This document shows positions 1 through 9,430 of a stretch of DNA of 64,000 nt, piece by piece. The stretch spans positions 124,001 through 188,000 of the forward strand of contig VJWM01000209.1 in the NCBI GenBank assembly GCA_010909165.1, read 5' to 3'. Source of the DNA: Anthoceros angustus. Taxonomy: Eukaryota; Streptophyta; Anthocerotopsida; Anthocerotales; Anthocerotaceae. Below the pieces are notes generated by a model, which was not told the origin of the DNA, searched no databases, and saw only the letters and a program-made list of their open reading frames with translations. Both the position numbers and the translations under genes were made by a program. Positions within the stretch are counted from its first letter, which is position 1; every line of letters begins with the position of its first letter.

Positions 1-331
1 CCAGATTGCGAATCCACAATGTTGGTACATTTGGAGAATGTGTGCGACCATGGACAAGCGTCCGTTAGGGCCACATGAAGAGATTCGGCGTGGTTCGGCA
101 ATGAGTTGATCATGGGCGCGCGTACGGCTCATATGCAGCCGGCTTAGCGATTCTTGGACAAATGTGGCTGGACCGGAGGTGCCTGACAGAATTTGACAAC
201 TCAAGCGGAAGGTTGTGGATGATATCCTAGAGTTGGGAAGGTGCTCACAACAGTGAAGAGGATGGACAAGTTGCCATTTACCACCGTGAATCGAGTAGGG
301 GAAGCCGGAAGGCGTAAAGTGGCCTCTGCCC
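1..331. other. Unassigned flank left of the first element end
   Basis: I recognise no gene, RNA or repeat in this stretch. It is mixed-composition sequence outside the first element end. No target-site duplication matching the right flank near 17,640 could be found by eye. Confidence 0.4.
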
Positions 332-632
332 GGGCCTCGGCCTTATTGGTTTTCGGGGGTTGAAGGTAGATTCTAGAGAATTGATCTTTTGGTCATTTTT
401 ACTCAATATAGTAAATTTCATTACAATCGAGTAAAAACCATGCCATATGGGGTAAAAAGAATCCACCTCCAATGTTACAAACAGAGCAGTAGGGTAAAAA
501 AATGACCACCAAGTGAACATCAGGTACTCTAGTGGAAGCTCTTTCTAGAAATCCCACCAAAATCGCTAATCTGGCAAAAACATTTTCTGTTAAGTAATAT
601 TCATGCGGATCCAGGATTCATGCACTTACAAC
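332..632 (+). repeat. Left terminal repeat (L1) of the YR-bearing element
   Basis: The segment starts with GGGCCTCGGCC and contains an AT-rich core with several AGTAAAA-type words. It then has TTCTAGAAATCCCACCAAAATCGC and ends near TTCATGCGGATCC (long strings broken here for length). The reverse complement of 17,330-17,635 aligns with it along its whole length. Partial same-orientation copies lie at 19,575-19,830 and 32,048-32,440. This is seen directly. That it is a terminal inverted repeat of a mobile element is inference from the paired inverted arrangement. Confidence 0.75.
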
Positions 633-1293
633 AAAGCTTTCCAAACAACCTCCCAGTAGTCCGTTACGTCTTCCAACGTAAGGCACTTCCTGAAACGGTA
701 AGACCGAGAATCAAACTATGCACAAACACGAAAGCAAGACCGAGAATCAAACTATGCACAACGGATAACAACACGAACAATGCATTTGTAACACAAAAGC
801 AAGGTCAAAAATTTAAAAGCGTTAAGCGCACTGGCGTCTCCCAATGCATCACGTCACCACATACGGCGCTTCACGAGCGAACAAGGCGGCGTTAGACTAC
901 AAAAAGTAGGCATCGAGAGAACACCATGCACGGTGAAACAAAAGCGAGAGAAAGTCACGAGACAACACATAGTCACGAGACAACGAACATATCTTGAGCA
1001 CGAGGTAAACAAACCATGCGATCGCAAACTCGGGCGTCAATGGACTTCTTGCAACAAAACTAAGCCGAACTGAACACACTAACCGCGGCATAGAGCATGA
1101 AGCGAGCGACATATATAAAAAGCGGCAGCAAAGGACCGAGACAACCGCGACAAGCAAGCGTGGCGGAAGTCTGGCCTGAGAGGGGCCGCAAGCGCCAACA
1201 ACAATCGAGGCGAAAACAAGCGCGTCACAAAGCGGAGACCAGCCAAAAGACCACATCGGACAAAGTGCAAGCGGAAGCACGATCTTGGCCTTT
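633..1293. other. A/C-rich stretch, no supported gene
   Basis: This lies between the L1 end and the duplicated promoter block. Short ORFs occur on both strands but none carries a recognisable motif. By position it corresponds to 20.2-21.4 kb in region 2, and both are A/C-rich on the plus strand. On the minus strand that gives a T-rich, intron-like composition, so it could be the remnant of a minus-strand intron-rich gene. Confidence 0.35.
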
Positions 1294-1435
1294 ACAAGAA
1301 CACCAGATATGTCGCAAGACACATGCGGGACACTACAAAACTAGGAGGACAAGAACACATGCAGCGCAATTACAAAATGAGAAGGAACCCAAAGCGCCGC
1401 ACAAAACAACACGGAAAAGACCGGCCTTCAAGCTC

Positions 1436-2013
1436 GGAACCTTGGCCTTGGCGAACCTATAACGTTCGAAATGAAAAGCGTTGAGCGAAATACAAAATGG
1501 CCTTTGGAAGGACCGAGATAGAAGCCAATACAAGCAAACGTGACAAGGAAATGCAGTGCCGCACACAAAGGCAACGCATCAACAACAATCAAAGGCGGTA
1601 GAAAACAAGCGCACAACACGAGAGCAGACAAAAGCGACATCAAACAAAGGTGCAAGCGTAGCGGATCTTAGCCTTTAACCTCCGAAACTTAGCCGTGGAA
1701 ACCAAGCAACCTTGGCCGGGAAGAGGCGGATGGCCTCTTGGATGAAAAGCGAATCGCCACGAACAACAACTACTAAACTAGACCGGACCTTGGCCTTGGA
1801 CATACCTATCCACCGCAATAAGCACGCAAACCAAGATGATCTTGGCCGGACATACCTATCCCTGCAATAAGGACACAAACCAAGATGACCTTGGCCTTCG
1901 GACGTGCAATATACGAAGAAAAACGAAGCAAACACAGGAAGACCTCGGGCTTCGGACGTTCAAAACTAAGACAAAGAACAAACCAAAAGACACAGGAACC
2001 TTGGCCCTCGGAG
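1436..2013 (+). promoter_or_regulatory. CTTGGCC motif array upstream of promoter (copy 1)
   Basis: At least six degenerate copies of a motif close to GACCTTGGCCTTCGGACGT occur here (near 1,436, 1,783, 1,839, 1,885, 1,941 and 1,997). Some sit in a longer repeated phrase, CAAGATGATCTTGGCC. The same type of array precedes the promoters near 3.8, 21.6 and 38.5 kb, and it occurs reversed at 11.1-11.34 kb. Function is unknown. It could be subterminal recombinase- or transposase-binding sites or an upstream activating array. The motif and its placement are seen; the role is inferred. Confidence 0.65.
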
Positions 2014-2040
2014 CGGGAAGTGGAAAAGACCTTGAAATGT

Positions 2041-2112
2041 GGAGAAAGCGCTTAAATAGCCTACCAAACCCTAGGGTTTCTCCCTCTGCGGCGCCGCCGT
2101 TCTCTCTCTACC
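2041..2112 (+). promoter_or_regulatory. Plant core promoter, copy 1
   Basis: TTAAATAG (2,052-2,059) is followed seven bases later by AAACCCTAGGGTTT (2,066-2,079), a perfect 14-bp palindrome made of two opposed telo-boxes. A pyrimidine patch TTCTCTCTCT follows near 2,100. This TATA, telo-box and Y-patch order is typical of plant promoters. It recurs at 3,812, 21,600 and 38,462. A leader with repeated CCAAACCTA words follows in every copy. Confidence 0.7.
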
Positions 2113-2351
2113 AGGCCTCATTTCAATTTTCCGAACACGGATTTGCGGTGACCAAACCTAACTAAGTCCGCGATTGGTCAGCCGCCACCCTACCTTCCCA
2201 AACCTAGCCCGACTTTGCCAAACCTAAACTTGAACTACCAAACCGAAAACCAAACCTCCAACCGCCGGGGCGTAAGACGAACCTCCCGACGAATCGATTA
2301 CCACACCTTCCGAAAACATCGAGAACCCTAACATTCTGCTATATAAACCCG

Positions 2352-2889
2352 ATGGCGGGGAGTTGCGGTCTTGTCGCACGTCCCTGCCCACCGCTGTCCC
2401 CCTGCCGTCAAGCATTTGGCTCCATCTGTGACGGGACCGCGACCGCGGTGAAGTCTCTTCTCGTTTACCGTCAGGCCCAGCAACTTGTTTTCAGCGGAGA
2501 GTCTGCAGCAAGGCGGTGGACGGCTGTCCGGAAAAGTGGATTCCTAAGGGCGGTGCAGCTTACTTGGAGACGGCTGCGATCTGAAGCTACAGCGCAACTG
2601 GACAACCTGTGAAGGTGACTGCTTGTCTATGTCCGTTCTTGCTCAAATTTACAGTTCTTGCACACCCTTCCTTATCCGTTTGCTCATGGCGCCGTATATT
2701 TCAGACTGTCTGCAGGAGTTTCAAGAACTCACCTTCTCTGCCAGGTATTTTACAACCCCTGACGAGGTGCAGCAGTCCTTAAACGTGCACACCCTCCTTT
2801 GTTCTTTCCTCATGTCCCGGTTTTCTTGCACGTTAGTGGAGTATCGCGAACTCGTCTGGAGAAGGCATGCAGTAACATACAACCCATGA
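2352..2889 (+). CDS. Unidentified gene, first exons (duplicate copy 1)
   Basis: Two adjoining open stretches, 2,352-2,612 (86 codons, beginning MAGSCGLVAR) and 2,623-2,889 (88 codons), follow the promoter and its leader. They are partly preserved in the second duplicate at 4,123-4,319 and 4,355-5,119. I recognise no domain. The ATG is only a few bases after a TATATAAA string, so that string is unlikely to be the TATA box for this start. The copy is cut off by the start of the second duplicate at 3,061. Conservation between duplicates is expected from the duplication itself and does not prove coding. Confidence 0.3.
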
Positions 2890-3199
2890 CCACTTGCAGA
2901 TATTCCGTTAAATACGGACGGTTAGGATTTTGGGCGATGCGATGGCGACAACGTCTTCTGAGACTTGAGCGATCGGTAACCAGCGATGTCACGATTCACG
3001 ATCGCCAGCGAGCTCTACGGTGCGATGGGTTACATCGTTTCATCGTGGAGCTCAAGAATTACAAGAACACCAGATATGTCGCAAGACACATGCGGGACAC
3101 TACAAAACTAGGAGGACAAGAACACATGCAGCGCAATTACAAAATGAGAAGGAACCCAAAGCGCCGCACAAAACAACACGGAAAAGACCGGCCTTCAAG

Positions 3200-3785
3200 C
3201 TCGGAACCTTGGCCTTGGCGAACAACCTTAACGTTCGAAATGCGTTGACGAAATACAAATGGCCTTTGGAAGGACCGAGATAGAAGCCAATACAAGCAAA
3301 CGTGACAAGGAAGTACAGCGCCGCACACAAAGGACAGCCGCAACATCAACAACAATCAAAGGCGGTAGAAAACAAGCGCACAACACGAGAGCAGACAAAA
3401 GCGACATCAAACAAAGGTGCAAACGTAAGCAAATCTTCGCCTTTAACCTCCAGAAACTTAGCCGTGGAAACCAAGCAACCTTGGCCTTCAGGAAGAGGCA
3501 GATGGCCTACTGGATGAAAAACGAATCGCCACGAACAACAACTACTAAACTAGACCGGACCTTGGCCTTGGACATACCTATCCACCGCAATAAGCACGCA
3601 AACCAAGATGATCTTGGCCGGACATACCTATCCACCGCAATAAGCACGAAACCAAGATGATCTTGGCCTTGACGTGCAATATACGAAGAAAAGCGAAGCA
3701 AACACGGAAGACCTCGGGCGGACGTTCAAAACTAAGACAAAGAACAAACCAAAGACACGGGAACCTTGGCCCTCGGAGCGGGAAG
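3200..3785 (+). promoter_or_regulatory. CTTGGCC motif array (copy 2)
   Basis: This is the duplicate of the array at 1,436-2,013. Near 3,560-3,670 it adds a direct repeat of a phrase containing GGACATACCTATCCACCGC, present twice. It leads into the second core promoter. Confidence 0.65.
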
Positions 3786-3810
3786 TGGAAAAGACCTTGA
3801 AATGTGGAGA

Positions 3811-3873
3811 AAGCGGTTAAATAGCCTACCAAACCCTAGGGTTTCTCCCTCTGCGGTGCCACCGTTCTCTCTC
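3811..3873 (+). promoter_or_regulatory. Plant core promoter, copy 2
   Basis: TTAAATAG (3,817-3,824), the palindrome AAACCCTAGGGTTT (3,831-3,844) and a pyrimidine patch near 3,865 keep the order and spacing of copy 1. This is the promoter directly upstream of the longer surviving gene copy at 4,123-5,807. Confidence 0.7.
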
Positions 3874-4122
3874 TACCAGGCCTCATTTCAATTTTCCGAA
3901 CCTGGATTTCCGAGCCGGTGACCAAACCTAACTAAGTCCGCGATTGGTCAGCCGCCGCCGCCCTACCTTCCCAAACCTAGCCCGACTTTGCCAAACCTAA
4001 ACTTGAACTACCAAAAACCAAACCTCCAAGCCGGGAAGAGGCGAACCTCCCGGCAGATCGAGAAAGTGCCACGCACACTTAGGTGAAACATCGAGAACCT
4101 AACATTACGCTATATAAACCCG

Positions 4123-5807
4123 ATGGCGGGAGTTGCGGTCTTGTCGCCGTCCACACCGCCCCCTACGTCAAGCATTTGGCTCCATCTGTGTGGGACCGAG
4201 CAGTGAAGTCTCTTCTACTTCGGTGCCCAAACTTGTTTTCAGTGAGTCTGCGGCAAAGGTGGAATGGAAAAGTGGATTCTAAGGCGGTGCGGCTTACTTG
4301 GAGGCAGGCTGCGATTTGAAGCTCTGACAGTATCGGACAACCTATGAAGGTGGCTTGTCTATGTCCGTTCTAGCTCAAATTCTGATTCTTGCACCCTTCC
4401 TAATCCGTTTGCTCATGGCGTATATTTCATCTTGTCTGCAGGAGTTTCAAGAACTTCGCCTTCTCTGCCGGTATTTTACAACCCCAGCGAGGTGCAATTT
4501 AAACGTGCACACCTCCTTTGTTCTTTCCTCATGTCCCGGTTTTCTTGCATGCCGTTGGAAGGCGCTCGAACTTCTCTGGCGAGAAGGATGCAGTAACATA
4601 CAACCCATGACCACTTGCTTGATAGTTAAATACGGACGGTTAGGATTTTGGGCGATGCGATGGCGACAACGTCTTCTGAGACTTGAGCGATCGGTAAGCG
4701 GCGATGTCACGATTCCGATCCTGCCGGGCGGTTCTATTACGGTGCGATGGGTTACATCGTTTCATCGTGGAGCTCGGCAATTCATGATTCGGCAACATAA
4801 CTTGCCGGATGGCGGAATGATGGGGGTTCTTGTTCTAACCGACCTTCATCAAGTCCGTTATCGCTTCCATGGTTGTGGGTTTTACATTAGCGGACGCGGC
4901 CTGACAGCAACCCCTGAAATGCTCCACCCTCATCAGGCGTTGAAGTGGACCACATGCGAGAGGACTTCACTAACGTCTTGTGAACTGCCATACCTCCTTC
5001 CTTGGATTCACGGCGACACGACGGCCGCGAAGCCAAGGACACAAGTAGGGTTTATGCTTCGTCGCATGCAGACGGTTCATTATGACAATGTCGGGCATGG
5101 TGCGAAGCTCTTGAGATGATTGGTAGTAGTGGCGGTGATGAGAATGTCACCGCAATATGGACGCCCGCTCCACGCATTCTCTCTCGCCCACACCCTTGGT
5201 GTCTCGGAGGTGCAAACCGATATGTTGACTGCCAGCTTCAAAGGTTAGAACTTGCGCCTGGCATTGGTTTGCAGCAGTCTGAAAACTTGTTGGGGTGGTG
5301 TGTAGATGAACTCGTCAAGTCGTGGAAGAGTGTCCAACTGCCGTATCGAGTCTCGCGGCAGTAGTCGTTGATGAACACAATCGCCAACCGTGGGAGCATG
5401 CTTGCGTCGAGGCAAGGTGCATAGGACGAATGCTACATTGGCGTTACAAGACGAGAGGCATGACACAGGAAGTCCACCATCCGGGTACATGAAGTGCTCC
5501 AAAACGTCCGGTTTGTTTGCACACTTCAAACACCAAATTATTTGCAGAATCAAGAAAATGTGTGGTTTGTACTCCTAACATCCGACTGCTCGCTGCTTTT
5601 AAAGCGGACGTGCAAGAACGGGCGTTGCATCTGACGTCAACAAACACGACTCCGATAAACGGCAAGGTGAGGCTAAACAGAAATTTAGTGTCAGATGTGT
5701 CTGCTCAAAGTCCAACAGTCTCAAGGTTTCATTTTGAAACGTCATGCAGTCGACACCCCGAATTTTCCGTTTTTACCAATGAAATGACATTTAACCCGGT
5801 TTCTTGA
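4123..5807 (+). CDS. Unidentified plus-strand gene, probably multi-exon
   Basis: Open stretches on the plus strand are 4,123-4,319, 4,355-5,119 (254 codons) and 5,517-5,807 (96 codons, ending MTFNPVS before a TGA). They lie downstream of promoter copy 2. The 254-codon frame crosses from duplicated into unique sequence. No domain is recognised. The last stretch reads like protein (FKADVQERALHLTSTN) and is followed by AT-rich sequence that could be a 3' UTR. Exon limits cannot be fixed by eye, and frame changes are likely. Its place between the promoter and the nested retroelement makes it a candidate second gene of the element. Confidence 0.35.
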
Positions 5808-6060
5808 TGCACAGTTTCTTACATTGTAATTGCCTGAAGAAATATTCGCGTTTGGACAAGATACTCGAAAAGATAAACTTTACGTGTACACTCCTTCAAC
5901 CTCGGTAGAATATACCTAGGAAATATGTCACAAGTTCGTAAAACTATAAAATGTTACGGTAAAGCGGTGGAAAAGCATTTCGAACACTTTTATATGCGAA
6001 AGGTAAAATTGATAGTTGTTTACTTGAAAGAGAGAAAAGGAATTTAAGCCATTTTGCATA
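5808..6060. other. AT-rich spacer
   Basis: AT-rich sequence without ORFs or repeats that I recognise. It may hold the 3' UTR of the preceding gene and the left junction of the nested retroelement. Confidence 0.4.
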
Positions 6061-6260
6061 GGGCAACATGACTCTTAAAAGTGCGCCTGAGACCTCGGCT
6101 ATCGCCTCGATGCCGCCGAGTGGGCGCGTCTCGGCCCCAGACTCGGCGCTCCCTTACGCCCGAGAGCGGCGTCGAGGCGCCTGACCTAAACGGTCTCGGC
6201 TACTTGGCCTCGGCGGATTCTGGTATGACGCCTCAGCGTCCGTTCCCCATCGTGGCCAAC
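6061..6260. repeat. GC-rich dispersed repeat, related to 24.9-25.8 kb
   Basis: This block contains CGGCGCTCCCTTACGCCCGA followed by AACGGTCTCGGCTA. Close relatives occur near 25,290-25,370, with weaker relatives near 24,890-24,970 and 25,670-25,770. It directly precedes the gypsy pol remnant and might be part of a long terminal repeat, but I found no matching copy after the pol. Confidence 0.45.
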
Positions 6261-6670
6261 TCGTGAGCACACGCAATCTTATGCCTTGAACCGGGGAGGA
6301 GATGGTGTGATTACGGATTTGAAGGGAATGAGCTTGGAGCTCAATGTTGAGGAACGCGAGCAAGCGATGGGCTTTGCCAAGAAGGACACTCGGACCATGG
6401 GCATCACACATGCAAGGTGCGGGATGCTCGGACGGGCATTTGACATGCGGTCACGAGGTGGGTGGTAGCCTGCTTGGCGTTCCAACTTGCGAGCGAAGGA
6501 AGCGAAAGCCTTCCTCCAACTCTGCAGGATAAAGAGGTTCCTAAGGCGGAGGAAGATGAGCTGCGGGAGATTGACATGGCCTGGATGAGCATCCACCAAG
6601 AGTGTGAAAGAGGTTCATGTATGGCACATTGCGTAAGATGTGAGCCGGAAGATAAGCGAAAATCATCAAC

Positions 6671-7480
6671 ATGCTTGAGAAAAACAAGGGTGCTTTTGCA
6701 TTCAGTTGGAAGGAGCTGGGTAGATATGAGAAGATCAAGTTCAAGGTAGTGACGACTCATGAAGAGCCCGTCTTCAGAAGGAGGCACCGCCTCAGTTCAG
6801 CAGAATGGGAGATTGTTGACAAACGCTGTCAAGAGTTGTTCGAAGCGGGGTTGATAAGAAAATCAAGCTCTCAATATGCTGCTGCGACTGTCCTACCGCT
6901 CAAGAAGGATGAGAACGGTGAATGGAAGGACAGGAGGATGTGTGGCGACTCGACCTCTAAGCGAGGTGACTCCTATGGAGCACCCCATGCCTACTCAGAG
7001 ATTTTCGATGCCATAGGTAAGGCAAAGTTCTTTACACTTGGACTTCCGCTCGGGCTTCAACCAAATTGTGATTGAAGAGCGGGACAAGTGCAAGACACTT
7101 TGGAAGGACCAGCTTTGGGAGTGGGAGACAATGCCGTTTGGGCTGAAAATGCTTCATATATTTCCAAAGAATTGCGGATCTCTAGCTGCCATTTGTGCGT
7201 TGCTACATAGATGATATCCTGGTCTTGATGAGACAATCAAGAACATATGGAGCATCTAGAGATATTGCTCTGAGGCTCAAGCTCGGGTTTGAAAGCTCAT
7301 CCTAAGAAATGCAAGTTTGCTTTCCAGATCAGTATCTGGGGCATGAGATAGTACCGGAGGCATCATGCCTCGGTGGCTAAGGTGCGGCCGTGATGCAAAT
7401 GCCTAGACCAAAGGATGTAGCTCTTAGAGCCTTCACAGGTTTGGTGAACTATTACAGGAGGTTTATGAAGGATCGGTTCC
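6671..7480 (+). pseudogene. Gypsy reverse transcriptase remnant
   Basis: An open stretch at 6,671-7,075 contains IVDKRCQELFEAGLIR and PLKKDENGEWKDRRMCGD, the N-terminal part of a Ty3-type reverse transcriptase. In another frame CYIDDILV is encoded at 7,201-7,224, carrying the YIDD form of the catalytic metal-binding box. Further on, HPKKCKFAF-like and NYYRRFMKD words mark the thumb and connection region. Several small deletions and frame changes separate these blocks, so no functional enzyme can be made. Confidence 0.85.
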
Positions 7481-7516
7481 ACGTGTAAACCTCTGTATGA
7501 GCTGAAGAAAGACATT

Positions 7517-7937
7517 GTGGAAATGGGACCAAGACCGAGTTGGCTTGGCAAGATCTTGGGACGTTGGCGGAAGCCTATCTTGGCGGGCAATTTTGATCAC
7601 CCTTTCACTCTGGCACAGCACCTGGATTGGGCGGTGTTGTCACAACATGGTGCGGATGGTGTTGAGCGAGTGATAGCTTATGCAAGCCGATCTAACAACT
7701 CACGTGAACTACTCCTCATATGAGGGAGAGTGTCTTCTGGTATGGGCGATTCGCATTTCGTGGTCTATCTGTATGGAAGGCGTTTTCAGCGGTCACAGAT
7801 CACCAGCCACTTCATTGGTGATGACCAACATGAAGTTGAGTGGTAAGCTAGGTGGCGCTGCTATCTCGAGATATGGAGATCGTGCAGGCGGGCAAGGTAC
7901 ATCACAATGCGGATGGGCTAGCAATCCTGGAAAGTGA
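7517..7937 (+). pseudogene. Gypsy RNase H remnant
   Basis: The frames contain FDHPFTLAQ, VIAYASRS and, in a shifted frame, a VTDHQP-type word followed by MTNMKLSGKL. These are the usual landmarks of the Ty3/gypsy RNase H domain next to the reverse transcriptase. At least two frame changes lie inside this short stretch. Confidence 0.75.
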
Positions 7938-8118
7938 CAAGGATGTCACAGAGCTCGGCAGATGAGGGGCACGTGGTGGTGCACCCAGCTTCATGGCACT
8001 CATGGCCGGGATAGATGATCATGAAGAAGGACATGTCTTGGCGAGTCCGGGGATGTTTGGAGACATCCTCAAGCCATCTGATTCTTGAAGGAAGGCCGCT
8101 GCACAGAATGGAGCGAGC

Positions 8119-8830
8119 TTGGCTAAACTCAGAAGGCGCGTGGCCAGATACTCATGGGAAGATGGTGAGTTACTGTCAGAAGGAGAACTCGTGAGGAAAG
8201 TACCAGGTCCTGAGGAAAGAGTGGGCATAGTGACCAAGGTGCACGAAACCCTTGGCCACTTTGGTGTGAAGAGGACACACCACATGCTGAAAAGTACGTA
8301 TTTCTGGTCAGGGATGTATGCAGATGTCGAGAAGGTGGTGGCTAAGTGTGCTGCATGTGATGCGATCAAAGCCGTTAACACCGGGATGTGGTGTTGCACT
8401 CCCTACCGAGGGGCTATTCTTTAGATGGTCGGTTGACCTTATGCGAGCTTCCTCTCACAAAGCAAGGTAACCGACATTGCATGGTCATGATTGAGCATTT
8501 CTCTAAGTGGGTTGAAGTGGCGTTCTTACCAGAGAACTCGCATTACACCAGAGCTTTTGCGGTGTGTGCTCACCGATTTGGGAGCTGGAGGTGCTCACGG
8601 ACGAGTGTGAGTTTCGGTGAATTCGGACCTTGCTGGGCAGAGTCTCATTGATCACGGGGAGGACATCGAGGATCATCCACAGCCGATGGCTGCGGAAAAG
8701 GCTAGTGCAAGACCTTCAAGGATGCACTAAGGAAATCTTGCATTCTTGTGGAGCCCAAGTGTTGGGATGAATTGCTCCCTTACATCGTGTTGGGGTGCAG
8801 GTCGGTGTGCGCTCTTGGAAGTTTCAGTCC
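8119..8830 (+). pseudogene. Gypsy integrase remnant
   Basis: The open stretch 8,119-8,424 encodes an HHCC zinc finger: LGHFGVKRTHHML is followed by a CAAC pair in VAKCAACDAIK. The next frame has the start of the catalytic core with MVMIEHFSKWVEVAFLP. Near 8,750-8,850 are WDELLPYIVLG and FSPYFLLFGR, typical of the integrase C-terminal side. Frame breaks lie between these parts, and the central part of the core is poorly preserved. Confidence 0.85.
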
Positions 8831-8959
8831 ATACTTTTTGTTATTCGGACGCAACGCAGTTGTTGCCAAATGTGGTGAAGGACACTTACTCCATCCTTTG
8901 TGGAGCAAAGATGCAAATGTGTGCTTGGCACGAGTTCAAGCAGGCAGTATTTCAAAGAA

Positions 8960-9245
8960 TTCTTCCCATGGCTATGGACAATTTGGTGGCCCAGATCGGG
9001 ACCAGTGAGGTATGCTTATACGCTGGGGCTCGTGGAAGCCCAAAGCCCGCAAGTTTGCATCCGAGATTACGTGTACTTGGCCAGGGCTGCAAGCACGTTA
9101 GATGTTACAGGAGGCTTATCGAGAGTTGTCGAGTTGGTGAGCAAGGTGTGGTTGAACTTGAAGGAAGAGATGGCGAAGGTGCAAGGAACACATGAAGCAT
9201 TTGGCTCCATGCCATTTGCGATCTGGATACACGAACATGCCTCGA
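8960..9245 (+). pseudogene. Post-integrase C-terminal domain of gypsy pol
   Basis: Across frames the stretch shows RYAYT, PKARKFA-like, YVYLARAAS and GVVELEGRDG words, ending near a PCHL-like word. This matches the non-chromodomain C-terminal tail found after the integrase in some Ty3/gypsy lineages. It directly precedes the PHD-like sequence. Confidence 0.6.
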
Positions 9246-9267
9246 CACGGACGCCACCAGCATTGCC

Positions 9268-9400
9268 ACTGAGGTGTGGACTGTGGCCCGAAGAATTCAT
9301 GTTGCTATGTGATGTATGCGTGGTTACCATCTGTTTTGCCTCAAACCCGGCCGGTGTTCGGAAGGAGAATGGCTATGTGAGCATGTGTGCTAAGTGTGAA
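9268..9400 (+). pseudogene. PHD-finger-like sequence at the end of gypsy pol
   Basis: In one frame CGLWPEEFMLLCDVC is encoded. After a one- or two-base frame change, GYHLFCLKPGRCSEGEWLC follows. Together these show the C-x2-C, then H-x2-C, then W and C spacing of a C4HC3 PHD finger, a domain that reads histone-tail modifications. The first cysteine pair is not complete. In context it would be a C-terminal fusion to the integrase tail. The residues are seen; the domain call is inference from spacing; the reader function is family knowledge. Confidence 0.6.
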
Positions 9401-9430
9401 CGTGGCTCTTCGAAGGATGCGAGGTTGTCT

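Larger units (their letters stand above)
1294..4790. repeat. Tandem duplication D1, two copies, period 1767 bp
   Basis: The sequence beginning ACAAGAACACCAGATATGTC occurs at 1,294 and again at 3,061, and the two following blocks align to about 3,060 and 4,790. Each copy holds the CTTGGCC array, the core promoter and the first exons of an unidentified gene. The copies differ mostly by short indels plus some substitutions. Copy two continues into unique sequence after GTGGAGCTCGGCAATT, where copy one is interrupted by the start of copy two. Confidence 0.9.
6281..9430 (+). mobile_element. Decayed Ty3/gypsy retrotransposon pol, probably nested
   Basis: Domains run in the order reverse transcriptase, RNase H, integrase, C-terminal tail and PHD-like finger, which is the Ty3/gypsy order. 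No gag or protease is clear, no LTR pair was found, and the reading frame changes many times, so the element is a dead remnant. It sits between the unidentified gene (to 5,807) and the reversed CTTGGCC array at 11.1 kb. This suggests insertion into, or replacement of, the middle of the larger element. Confidence 0.8.

Noticed and set aside
2339-2346. TATATAAA directly before the ATG at 2,352 (and at 4,110 before 4,123) as a TATA box
   Set aside because: It lies only about six bases before the ATG, too close for a TATA box of that start. The upstream TATA plus telo-box plus Y-patch set fits better.
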